A stretch of DNA of 64,000 bases from a bacterium 1xD8-48 (GTDB lineage Bacteria; Bacillota; Clostridia; Lachnospirales; Lachnospiraceae), in NCBI GenBank assembly GCA_009917455.1, contig QZDS01000020.1, forward strand, positions 31,273-95,272, written 5' to 3'. Below the pieces are notes generated by a model. That model was not told where the DNA came from and ran no database searches. It was given only the letters and a program-made list of their open reading frames with translations. Below, piece after piece: positions 23,497-31,959 of this stretch. The translations under genes were made by a program, and so were the position numbers. Numbering within the stretch: position 1 is the stretch's first letter; the number at the start of each line of letters is the position of its first letter.

Positions 23497-26061
23497 ATGA
23501 GAAAATCTCAGAAGCAGGATATTTTGGAGTTTATTGAAAGCCTGTATGAAGCGCAGGAAGAAATAAAGAATATGCTTGACCGGAAGAACCTGGCGGCTGT
23601 GCAGAAGATGCTCGGAGAATATCAGGAGTTTGTGTCGGCCCTCGGGGAGAGTATAGAAAGGTTTGAGGGAGAGGGGCAGGTTACCGTATCGTACATCAGG
23701 GAATACTGTGAAATCCTGTATCAAATTTTCGAAATGGCTGTAAATAATGACGTAAATGAAAACGCGGTTTATAAGATTATGAGAAAAAATCTTATCAAAA
23801 TAAAGAACAGCGTTAAAAACGACATACCTGTCAGAAAAGAGGTTGTATTTTTTCCTTATAAAGCATCTATGTGGGATTCCCTTGAAAGCGTTTATCTGGC
23901 GGCTTTAGAAGACCCTGACTGCGACGCTTATTGCGTTCCCATACCGTATTACGATTTAAACGCCGACGGCACATTTGGGAAAATGCATTATGAAGGAGCC
24001 GAGTATCCTCAAAACATAAAAGTGACAAACTATCAGACTTATAATCTGGAAGAGAGAAAGCCTGACGCAATTTACATACATAATCCATATGACGGCTGGA
24101 ACACGGTCACAAGCGTTCATCCGGGATTTTATTCCTCTAATTTAAAAAAATATACTGAAAAGCTGGTTTATATACCCTATTTTGTCTTTGGAGAAATAAA
24201 GCCCGACGACTTTGAAACGATAGAAAAAATGAAACATTTCTGCTTTTTGCCGGGGATTATCTATGCGGATAGGGTGATTTTACAATCCGAAAACATACGC
24301 AGAATTTATATAAGCGAATATCGGAAGGCTGCAAAAGCAAACGGAATGCCGGAAGCGTTTGTAAACAAAAAATATCTGGAGGAAAAATTCCTGGGAACCG
24401 GTTCGCCGAAGTTTGACAGGGTTATGGCAGTGAGCAGAGACGGCGCGAAGGTTCCGGAGAGATGGAAAAAGTGTCTTCAAAAGCCGGACGGAAGTAAGAA
24501 GAAAGTGGTTATGTATAACAACAGCGTAGTAGCTCTTCTTAAAAATGAAGACAGGATGCTTCAAAAATTAGAGCAGATATTTTCGCTGTTCAAATCCCGT
24601 CAGAATGAGGTGACCCTTTTGTGGCGGCCGCACCCGCTGATACAAAGTACGGTACAGGCAATGCGCCCTAAGCTGTGGGAGCGGTACGAGGCACTGGTAA
24701 ACAGATACCTTGAAGAAGATTTCGGAATATATGACGATACTGCCGATGTGGAGCGCGCCATGGTTTTAAGCGACGCCTATTATGGGGACTGGAGTTCTCT
24801 GGTACAGCTTTATGAAAAGACGGGGAAGCCTGTTTTGATTGTGGATTATGAAAAGCAGAGCAAGGCGGCAGAAGATGTTACGGGGATGGGCGCTGACAGA
24901 AGTTTGAGGTATTGTAATTTTGTGACATTTGAAGGACGGGACTGGTTCTGGGATATAAATTACGGCGCTTTATTTTTTCGGGAAACTTATTTAAACAAGG
25001 TAAAAAAGGTCGGAAAGTTTCAGAAAGAAAAACCTGACGCCTATAATAACGTTATTTTGTTTGACAGAAAACTGGTTGTTATGCCATGCAGGGCAAGAAA
25101 AATAATGATTTATGAAATTGACGCGAAGGAATTCCATTTTATTGATGCAGAGATTCCTGATATCAGCGAAGAAAAGAATCTGTTTTATGGATATGCCATC
25201 GTCGGTGAAAACGTTTTTATGGTAGGGAATCAGATTCCTTTTGTTCTGAAATTCAATATGAGAACAGAAAAAGTCGAGAAAACAGTAAAGCTGATTCCGG
25301 AAGAAAAAAGAGAAATTTATTTCAGGGATACTGTTTTGGACAATAACGAATTAATTGTTCCGGCAGCTTACGATGCGCTGATATTTGAAATAGACATTGA
25401 AACTCTGCAATGGAAAAGCAGAAAAATCGGTCAATCAAAAAGCGGTTTTTCCACCGTGTGTAAAGATAAAAACAGTATCTGGCTCTTTCCCAAAGACAGG
25501 GGAGCTGTTCTGCAGTGGGACAGAAGGAGCGATGCAATCAGGGAATATGAAATAAAAGAGGCAGGATTCAGATATACTCCGTTAAAACCTAATTTTCATT
25601 CATGTTGTTATCTGGATAACCGGATATGGATGTTTCCGCTTTATGGAAGTACAGTTCTTTTCTTTGACCTGAAAACAGGATTAATATCGAAAGACAATGC
25701 GGTTAATCAATACCTGGAGGCTTTGTCACTTTCCTGTGATGAATGTAAATTCAGGGCAGTACAGGCTGTTTCCGGAAATATCCGTCTGCTGTGCCAGAGT
25801 ACCGGTGAACTGATTAGCTATTATCCGGAAGAAGACAGGCTGGAGATTTGCGAAAGAGGAAACAGCCTTTCAAAGGAGGATTATCTTGAATGGCTGTATG
25901 AAAAGAAGATTATCCAGATACTGAAGGAGGGGGAATTTACAGCGGAAGAGTTTGCAGATTTTTTCATATCCCTTCCAGACGAAGCACAAGAAACGCAAAT
26001 GCAGGAAACAGATAATTGCGGGGTTAAGATTTATAAAGAAGTCAGCAGTATCTGTCTGTAA
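23497..26061 (+). CDS. Teichoic-acid-type glycerophosphotransferase fused to a propeller-like domain
   Basis: 854 residues. The N-terminal ~100 residues are helical. Residues ~115-460 resemble the CDP-glycerol/ribitol poly(phosphate) transferase fold: FFPYKASMWDSLESVY, GTGSPKFDRV, LWRPHPLIQ (the H-P pair), and DAYYGDWSSLVQLYEKTGKPVLI, where GDWSS replaces SDYSS. The C-terminal ~350 residues are repeated short strands (KIMIYEIDAKEFHFID, FVLKFNMRTEKVEKTV, LIFEIDIETLQWKSR, VLFFDLKTGLIS) like a beta-propeller. I infer a polymer-elongating enzyme with an attached binding module. AAAGGAAGG precedes the ATG. Confidence 0.7.
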   Translation: MRKSQKQDILEFIESLYEAQEEIKNMLDRKNLAAVQKMLGEYQEFVSALGESIERFEGEGQVTVSYIREYCEILYQIFEMAVNNDVNENAVYKIMRKNLIKIKNSVKNDIPVRKEVVFFPYKASMWDSLESVYLAALEDPDCDAYCVPIPYYDLNADGTFGKMHYEGAEYPQNIKVTNYQTYNLEERKPDAIYIHNPYDGWNTVTSVHPGFYSSNLKKYTEKLVYIPYFVFGEIKPDDFETIEKMKHFCFLPGIIYADRVILQSENIRRIYISEYRKAAKANGMPEAFVNKKYLEEKFLGTGSPKFDRVMAVSRDGAKVPERWKKCLQKPDGSKKKVVMYNNSVVALLKNEDRMLQKLEQIFSLFKSRQNEVTLLWRPHPLIQSTVQAMRPKLWERYEALVNRYLEEDFGIYDDTADVERAMVLSDAYYGDWSSLVQLYEKTGKPVLIVDYEKQSKAAEDVTGMGADRSLRYCNFVTFEGRDWFWDINYGALFFRETYLNKVKKVGKFQKEKPDAYNNVILFDRKLVVMPCRARKIMIYEIDAKEFHFIDAEIPDISEEKNLFYGYAIVGENVFMVGNQIPFVLKFNMRTEKVEKTVKLIPEEKREIYFRDTVLDNNELIVPAAYDALIFEIDIETLQWKSRKIGQSKSGFSTVCKDKNSIWLFPKDRGAVLQWDRRSDAIREYEIKEAGFRYTPLKPNFHSCCYLDNRIWMFPLYGSTVLFFDLKTGLISKDNAVNQYLEALSLSCDECKFRAVQAVSGNIRLLCQSTGELISYYPEEDRLEICERGNSLSKEDYLEWLYEKKIIQILKEGEFTAEEFADFFISLPDEAQETQMQETDNCGVKIYKEVSSICL

Positions 26062-26079
26062 ATGAAATGGGGCAAAATA

Positions 26080-27078
26080 ATGTATATATCCGGGTCGGTT
26101 TTAGCGGTAAAAGAGAATTATCAGGGATATGCGCAGTTATTGAAAAAGTCGTGCGTTGATTATATGCACGTTGATATTTTTCAAAACGATGAACGGTTTT
26201 CTCCTGGAGACTTATCACTTTTTCGGGGAGATTCTCTGCCGCTGGATTTGCATTTAATATATGAGACGTTTTCAAATGAGGATATCGAGGCTGTAAATCA
26301 GGCAAATGCCAAATTTATAAATATACAATATGAGACATTAAAAAATAAAGGCACAGTAAAACTTCTGAGCAAAAAAGTAGTCGGAAGCTTTGGCATAGCG
26401 TTGACTGCCGAGACGCCATTGGATGTTATAGATGAAAATATAAACTGTATTTCGCAGGTATTGGTTATGTGCAGCCATCCGGGAATTTCAGGGGCAAAAT
26501 TTAACACAGATAATTACAAAAGAATAGAAAAGATACGCCATAAATATCCGACTTTGAAAATATGGGTAGACGGCGGGATTGACAATATAATTGCAGAAAA
26601 GCTGGGAAGATTAAACGCGGACGTGATTGTTTCCGGGTCTTACCTATGTCGGGATTTAAAGAATTTATATATCCCCACATACAAACTGAAATATATGAAT
26701 GAGCACAATGTAAAAGTCACCAGAAATATGCTGCATCTTAACGAGCTTCCAATTGTAGGAGAAGAAGCAGAATTTGCAGATATTATAATTAAAATGAACA
26801 GTTACAGAATGGGAGCGGTTCTCATAGTAAAGGAAGAAAAACTGAAAGGAATCATTACAGACGGAGATGTCAGGCGCGCGATTTTAAAATACGGAAAGGA
26901 TATATTTGAAAAAAGGTCCAGGGAGTTGATGAACAGGTCGCCTTTTGTCATAGATTCCGGCAAAACAATGGAAGAAGTCTTTGAAATATTAACTCAAAAA
27001 AGAAAGCGGACAGACTTTATTCCGGTTATTGAAAGCGGGAAGCTGGCAGGCGCGGTAGACTTACATATAGGCCGATAG
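26080..27078 (+). CDS. Ribulose-phosphate 3-epimerase-like domain fused to a CBS pair
   Basis: 332 residues from the ATG at 26080 (an ATG at 26062 directly after the previous stop would add six). MYISGSVLAV, YMHVDIF, LDLHLI, CSHPGISGAKF and IWVDGGIDN match the ribulose-5-phosphate epimerase barrel in order, with both catalytic aspartates. From about residue 215 two CBS motifs follow (MGAVLIVKEEKLKGIITDGDVRRA; FIPVIESGKLAGAVDL), as in the KpsF/KdsD arabinose-5-phosphate isomerases. A pentose-phosphate epimerase with a nucleotide-sensing CBS module in a glycan operon suggests a dedicated supply of a pentose phosphate. Confidence 0.78.
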   Translation: MYISGSVLAVKENYQGYAQLLKKSCVDYMHVDIFQNDERFSPGDLSLFRGDSLPLDLHLIYETFSNEDIEAVNQANAKFINIQYETLKNKGTVKLLSKKVVGSFGIALTAETPLDVIDENINCISQVLVMCSHPGISGAKFNTDNYKRIEKIRHKYPTLKIWVDGGIDNIIAEKLGRLNADVIVSGSYLCRDLKNLYIPTYKLKYMNEHNVKVTRNMLHLNELPIVGEEAEFADIIIKMNSYRMGAVLIVKEEKLKGIITDGDVRRAILKYGKDIFEKRSRELMNRSPFVIDSGKTMEEVFEILTQKRKRTDFIPVIESGKLAGAVDLHIGR

Positions 27079-27089
27079 GAGGGTGTTGC

Positions 27090-27788
27090 ATGAAGAAAGT
27101 GATTGGATTTATTCCGGCCAGAGGAGGCTCATCCAGAGTTTTGAGAAAGAATTTAAAAAAGATAGACGGGATTCCCCTGTTCTTAAGGGCGTGTTATAAC
27201 CTGCATCAGGTATTGGATAAAGAAAATATTATTGTGGATTCAGATGATGAGGAGATTTTGTCCATAGCGAAGAAAAACGGATTTGGCACATTAAAAAGAC
27301 CGGATAATCTTGCAACGAATGCAACGGACGGTAATGCTTTTTTCAGGTGGGAGACTTCCAATTATCCTGATGCGGACGCTTATATACAACATTTACCGCC
27401 AATGCCCTTTTTGTCAGGAAAGACGATAGAAAGCAGTCTGGAGGCAATTTCGCAGGGATATGATTCTGTAGTCTGCGTTGGAAAAGAACATTTCTATCTG
27501 TGGGATGTTACAAGCCAAAAGCCTTTGTATGATTTGGCGCATATACCAAACAGTTATACGTTAAAGGAAACCATTTTTGAGACAATGGGCTTTTATATGA
27601 TTACTGCCAAGGCACACAGGAAAAACGGATTAAGAATAGGGGAAAATTATAAATTTATTGAACTGAATAAATTTGAACAGGTAGATATAAACTATCCGGA
27701 TGATTTTGAACTGGCGGAGGCGATTGCCTGCGGATTGAAACCGGATTCTGTATACAGGATGCAAAATAATACCATAGAAGAGGGATGA
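27090..27788 (+). CDS. CMP-sugar synthetase (acylneuraminate cytidylyltransferase family)
   Basis: 232 residues. IGFIPARGGSSRVLRKNLKK is the nucleotide-binding start of NeuA/KdsB-type enzymes; IVDSDDEEIL and LPPMPFLSGKTIESSL also fit. These enzymes activate 2-keto-3-deoxy acid sugars (sialic, Kdo, legionaminic) with CTP. It lies between the epimerase-CBS gene and the DAHP-synthase-like gene, one base from the latter, so it probably activates the acid sugar they make. Which sugar is unknown. Confidence 0.82.
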   Translation: MKKVIGFIPARGGSSRVLRKNLKKIDGIPLFLRACYNLHQVLDKENIIVDSDDEEILSIAKKNGFGTLKRPDNLATNATDGNAFFRWETSNYPDADAYIQHLPPMPFLSGKTIESSLEAISQGYDSVVCVGKEHFYLWDVTSQKPLYDLAHIPNSYTLKETIFETMGFYMITAKAHRKNGLRIGENYKFIELNKFEQVDINYPDDFELAEAIACGLKPDSVYRMQNNTIEEG

Positions 27789-27789
27789 A

Positions 27790-28602
27790 ATGAAACTGAT
27801 ATCTCAAAGTGAGGAAATAGAGGATACGATAGCGATTGACGGCAGGGAACTGTTTGATAAAGGGTTATGCCGGATTATGGCCGGCCCCTGTGCGGTAGAA
27901 AGCAGAGAGCAGATTCTCTTTGTGGCGGAAAAACTGGCGGATATGGGAATAAAGATTTTCCGTGCGGGAGCATTTAAACCAAGAACAAATCCATACGCTT
28001 TTCAGGGAAGCCAGGGGCAAGGGCTGAAATGGCTGGAAGAAGTCAGGCATACATATGGAATGAAAATCATAACCGAAACATCGGATATAACAAATTTTGA
28101 CGAAGTGGCTTCCGTAGCGGACATTGTTCAGATAGGCGCAAAGGCAATGTATGACCGCTCAGTATTAAATGCTGCCGGAAAGCTGAATAAACCTGTTTTG
28201 ATGAAGCGGCATTTCGGAGCAACGGTAGATGAATTGTTTAAAATGGCAGATTATATAACTCTGGCGGGAAACCGTCAAATTATGTTCTGCGAGAGGGGAA
28301 TCAGAACGTTTGAGACTTCCTCCAGATTTACCCTGGATTTATGCGGTGCGGCGGTAATAAAGCAGAAAACGAAAGCGCCTTTGATTTTAGACCCTTCTCA
28401 TTCAATGGGATACAGCTTTGGCGTACCGGACGTTGCAAAAGCATGTGCAGCTTTCGGATGCGAAGGCATACTGATAGAAGTTCATCATAATCCCAAAGAA
28501 GCGCTATGCGACAGAGAGCAGGCGCTTGATTTGGAGGAGTTTGCAGAGCTGTACAAAACAATAAAAGATATTGGAAAAGCGGTAGGAAAGGCGGTAGAGT
28601 GA
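27790..28602 (+). CDS. DAHP-synthase-like (type I-beta) condensing enzyme
   Basis: 270 residues. IMAGPCAVESREQ, RAGAFKPRTNPYAFQG and GILIEVHHNPKEALCD are marks of AroF-type 3-deoxy-7-phosphoheptulonate synthase; the Kdo-8-phosphate synthase motif KANRSS is absent. The family joins PEP to an aldose phosphate. No other shikimate gene is near, and the gene sits in tight register (one base before, none after) with CMP-sugar synthetase and RraA-like genes. I infer it makes a 3-deoxy-ulosonic acid phosphate for the surface polymer, though aromatic synthesis cannot be excluded. Confidence 0.82.
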   Translation: MKLISQSEEIEDTIAIDGRELFDKGLCRIMAGPCAVESREQILFVAEKLADMGIKIFRAGAFKPRTNPYAFQGSQGQGLKWLEEVRHTYGMKIITETSDITNFDEVASVADIVQIGAKAMYDRSVLNAAGKLNKPVLMKRHFGATVDELFKMADYITLAGNRQIMFCERGIRTFETSSRFTLDLCGAAVIKQKTKAPLILDPSHSMGYSFGVPDVAKACAAFGCEGILIEVHHNPKEALCDREQALDLEEFAELYKTIKDIGKAVGKAVE

Positions 28603-29238
28603 ATGTTTGATTTAAATGCAGAAGTTCTTTGCAGCGGACTGTTTTCAGATGTGATGGACAGGATGGGATATAAAAAGCAGATTATTACCGGAATGAAAAG
28701 AAACAGGCCGCAGATAAGTTTTTTGGGAAGAGCAAGAACAATTGAAATTATAGCTGAAAATACGGATGATGAAAATATCCGCATGGGTCTGTCTTTTTTG
28801 GGAACGGTGGGAAAGGATGAAATACTTATTGTAAATGGAAGCGATAAATTTGCATACTTCGGAGAATTGATGACAAAGCTGTCTTCCAGAAACCACATTG
28901 AAGGCGTAATTATAAACGGACTGACACGGGATACAAATTATACCCATCGTGAGGATGTCATGCTTCCTGTTCTGGCAAAGGGGTATTCCCCGGTAGATAT
29001 TAAGGGGCGGGGAAGAGTGGAGGCGGTTGATGTGGAAATTGAGATAGACGGCGTGAAGATATGTCCGGGAGATTTGGTATACGCAGATAACGAAGCCGTC
29101 TGCATTGTACCGAAACAAATTGAAACAGAGGTGGCAGAAAAAATTAGAGAAAAACTGGAAGATGAAATAAAAATCACGGAACTGATTGAAAGCGGGATAT
29201 CAGTAGAGGAATTGTTGGAGAAAGTCACCGAATTTTAG
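28603..29238 (+). CDS. RraA/HMG-aldolase family protein
   Basis: 211 residues. GVIINGLTRDTNYTH, LPVLAKGYSPVDIKGRGRV and ICPGDLVYADNEAVCIVP match the RraA/4-hydroxy-4-methyl-2-oxoglutarate aldolase fold; the R-D pair that binds metal and substrate is present (Thr-Arg-Asp). It begins directly after the stop of the DAHP-synthase-like gene. Members cleave or form C-C bonds with pyruvate-type substrates. A role in making or trimming the acid sugar is an inference. Confidence 0.78.
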   Translation: MFDLNAEVLCSGLFSDVMDRMGYKKQIITGMKRNRPQISFLGRARTIEIIAENTDDENIRMGLSFLGTVGKDEILIVNGSDKFAYFGELMTKLSSRNHIEGVIINGLTRDTNYTHREDVMLPVLAKGYSPVDIKGRGRVEAVDVEIEIDGVKICPGDLVYADNEAVCIVPKQIETEVAEKIREKLEDEIKITELIESGISVEELLEKVTEF

Positions 29239-29296
29239 ACGACATTCAGTATAAGGATATAGAAAAAACAGAAAGATTGCGGGTGCATGATATTGT

Positions 29297-30472
29297 ATGG
29301 AGCTTATAAATAATAAAGTAAATCTGGAGAATATTTTAGAGGACTGCGAAGGATGCGTGATATATGGCGCAGGACTGGTGGGAACGTGTATAGTTCAATA
29401 TCTGATAAAGGAAAAGTTATCATCCAAAGTAATCTGTGTGGCAGTAAAAAGCAAAGAAAAAAACCCGTCAGCAATTATGGGAATTGATGTGTGCAAGTTA
29501 AGTGAACTGGAAGTTTACAAAGAAAGGTATATATTTCTTATTGCAACGCTGGAGCATCTCCATAAGGGGATTAAGAAAGAATTGGAGGAGTTTGGCTGTA
29601 AAAGGACAGCCGGTATTTCCAATGCCTGCTATGCAGAAATCAGGGAACAGGTAAATGATTTTACACCGGATATTTTGTGTGCAATTCAAAAAGGAATGGC
29701 AAACATATATGATAGTATGTCGCTGCTATATAAGAAAATAGACGAAATAAGGTACGGATTATCTTATGAGCTGTCTCTCCTGATTGAAGAACAGAATGAA
29801 ATCAGGGATGTAAATACGAAAGCGTTTGCCGGATATCAGAATTGTTATTATGGAAAAGATGTTGTGATTGTGGCTACAGGACCGTCGTTAAATGATTATC
29901 AACCCATTGAGGGGGCAATCCATATCGGAGTGAATACTGCATATAAAAACCCCGGCATTGCATTGGATTATTTATTTGCTCAGGACGGAAGGGATGAATA
30001 TTTAAAGAGCGGAAAATTTGAAGGCATTGAGAATACCGGATGTAAAATATTTTTGGGAAGGCTTTCCAAAAGAGCGCAAAGCGAATATATGGAATTCCCC
30101 GAAACATACCGGTTAAAGGAAAACGTAAAAGATTATATTTTGGACCATGCATGGACGGAGGAAAGGATTTACAGAGATATTTGCAGCCATCCTGTATCCG
30201 GCGGATACTCAGTCACATTTTCGGCACTTCATTTTGCTTTATATACTTATCCGAAAAGAATATACCTGGTGGGGTGTGATAATGCGCCCACCGGGTATTA
30301 CGACGGTACAGTCGAAAAAAACTGTTTGATTGAAAATGAAACCGCAGAGAGATTAAAAGAACATTTTCTGGAAATGAAAAGATTTGCACAGATGCATTAT
30401 CCGGAGACAGAAATTATATCTGTGAATCCGGTTGGATTAAAAGGGGTATTTAAAGACAGGTATATAAAATAG
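29297..30472 (+). CDS. DUF115/MptE-like protein with N-terminal Rossmann-type domain
   Basis: 391 residues. Residues ~18-110 start with CVIYGAGLVGTCIVQYL, a glycine-rich nucleotide-binding loop. The rest (KDVVIVATGPSLNDYQPIEG, GVNTAYKNPGIALDYLFAQD, HPVSGGYSVTFSALHFALY, IYLVGCDNAP) matches the DUF115 family: 6-hydroxymethylpterin diphosphokinase MptE and the Maf-type glycosyltransferases of flagellin glycosylation. With CMP-acid-sugar genes beside it, transfer of the acid sugar is plausible. Confidence 0.75.
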   Translation: MELINNKVNLENILEDCEGCVIYGAGLVGTCIVQYLIKEKLSSKVICVAVKSKEKNPSAIMGIDVCKLSELEVYKERYIFLIATLEHLHKGIKKELEEFGCKRTAGISNACYAEIREQVNDFTPDILCAIQKGMANIYDSMSLLYKKIDEIRYGLSYELSLLIEEQNEIRDVNTKAFAGYQNCYYGKDVVIVATGPSLNDYQPIEGAIHIGVNTAYKNPGIALDYLFAQDGRDEYLKSGKFEGIENTGCKIFLGRLSKRAQSEYMEFPETYRLKENVKDYILDHAWTEERIYRDICSHPVSGGYSVTFSALHFALYTYPKRIYLVGCDNAPTGYYDGTVEKNCLIENETAERLKEHFLEMKRFAQMHYPETEIISVNPVGLKGVFKDRYIK

Positions 30473-30492
30473 TGTGGACAGGTGAGGAGATT

Positions 30493-31959
30493 ATGATAAA
30501 TATAGTAATCTTTGGTATAGGTGAAACGTATGCTAACAGAAGAAATTTTTTCAGAGAAAACAGTGACAGAGTTCGTATAGTGGCTTTTTTGGATAATAAT
30601 ACAGGAGTTCAGGGAAAAGAAATGGATGGAATTATGATTTATTCCCCTGAAGATATAAAAAAGCTTTGTTATGATGGCATTGTGATATTGAGTAAAAAAT
30701 TCGGACAGGAAATGGCAGAGCAGCTATCTGCGTCAGGGATAGAGCAGGATGTTATCTGGAATTTTTATACGCTAAAGCTGAACGCACTAAAAGGGAAAAG
30801 GACATTACACTGTGGTAATAAAGCTATTTGCAAATCGAATAGGAAAAAAATACTGGTTATCTCCACGGAGATGGGGTTTAATGGCGGAACTATGGTGGCT
30901 GTTTACGCGGCTCTGGCATTGCAGAATATGGGATATGAGGTAATGATAGCTGCGCCATGTATATGTGAAAAACTATTGGAAGAGATAAAAGCGTTGGGGC
31001 TTAACATTACGATATGGGATTGCCTGCCGTATATTTTTCAGGAAGATGAGGAATGGATACGCTACTATGATATTGTAATAGTGAATGTTTTTCAAATGAT
31101 GAATTGTGCTTTTGAAATCAGTAAAATACGACCGGTATTATGGTGGATACATGAAGACAGGTCGGTTTGGAAGAGCTTTTATCAGGATACCCAGAAAGAA
31201 TTCCATGAAATAAACACATTGGAATGGATGGACAGGTTAGAGGTGTTGGGTGTCAGTGAAATAGCGAAGGAAGCATTCAATTATTTTTATCCGTCTGTTA
31301 TTGAAAGAATACTTCCGTTTGGAATTCCAGACAGGTTTGAAAATGAAAACACGGGGAAACCTGAATTTGCGCATAATAAAATAGTATTTGCCGTAACAGC
31401 AGGATTTTCAATATACAAAGGGCAAAGTGTGCTTGTAGAGGCTGTAAAAAAACTTTCAATTCAGGAAAAAGAAGCCATAGAAATATGGTTCATAGGGCCA
31501 AGCGGACAGAATAAGCAGGAATTAGAAGACATATGTACAGAAAAAGATAATATGAAATTTCTCGGGCTATTGTCCCATGAAGAAATTATAGGTATTTTGC
31601 CTCAGATAGATGTCCTGGTTTGTCCCTCCCTGATTGAAACAATGTCCATGTCAACAATAGAGGGAATGATGTTTGAAAAATTATGTATAGCAACTGACAT
31701 GACAGGTATTGCTGAGTATATAGATGACGGAAAAAACGGATTTGTTGTAAAAGCGAATGATTCTAACAAATTAGCAGAGTGTATGTCATGGATTATAAAT
31801 AACAGGAGAAAGTGGGAGCCAATAAGGAAAGAAGCAAGAAAAACATTTGAAAACGAATTTATCTTAGAAAGATTTGGTCAGAGGCTCGAAGAAGAATTAA
31901 ATAATTGTCAGGAGAAATTTTATGAAAATACTATCAATGTATCTTCCACAATATCATAG
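30493..31959 (+). CDS. GT4-type glycosyltransferase with N-terminal Rossmann-like domain
   Basis: 488 residues. Residues 1-95 (INIVIFGIGETYANRRNFF, IVAFLDNNTGVQGKEMDGI) form the accessory domain that recurs in this operon. From ~118 (KKILVISTEMGFNGGTMVAVY) a GT-B fold begins, with the donor-binding region ITAGFSIYKGQ-type GT4 elements, LGLLSHEEI and PSLIETMSMSTIEGMMFEKL near ~395. Start at 30493 has GAGGAG 4 bases upstream; GTG at 30472 is rejected. It overlaps the next gene by 38 bases. This stretch is visibly more AT-rich than the genes after 33.4 kb. Confidence 0.82.
   Translation: MINIVIFGIGETYANRRNFFRENSDRVRIVAFLDNNTGVQGKEMDGIMIYSPEDIKKLCYDGIVILSKKFGQEMAEQLSASGIEQDVIWNFYTLKLNALKGKRTLHCGNKAICKSNRKKILVISTEMGFNGGTMVAVYAALALQNMGYEVMIAAPCICEKLLEEIKALGLNITIWDCLPYIFQEDEEWIRYYDIVIVNVFQMMNCAFEISKIRPVLWWIHEDRSVWKSFYQDTQKEFHEINTLEWMDRLEVLGVSEIAKEAFNYFYPSVIERILPFGIPDRFENENTGKPEFAHNKIVFAVTAGFSIYKGQSVLVEAVKKLSIQEKEAIEIWFIGPSGQNKQELEDICTEKDNMKFLGLLSHEEIIGILPQIDVLVCPSLIETMSMSTIEGMMFEKLCIATDMTGIAEYIDDGKNGFVVKANDSNKLAECMSWIINNRRKWEPIRKEARKTFENEFILERFGQRLEEELNNCQEKFYENTINVSSTIS

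Noticed and set aside
27790..28602. Kdo-8-phosphate synthase (KdsA)
   Set aside because: The KANRSS motif is missing, and KPRTNPYAFQG is the AroF-type sequence, so I call it DAHP-synthase-like.
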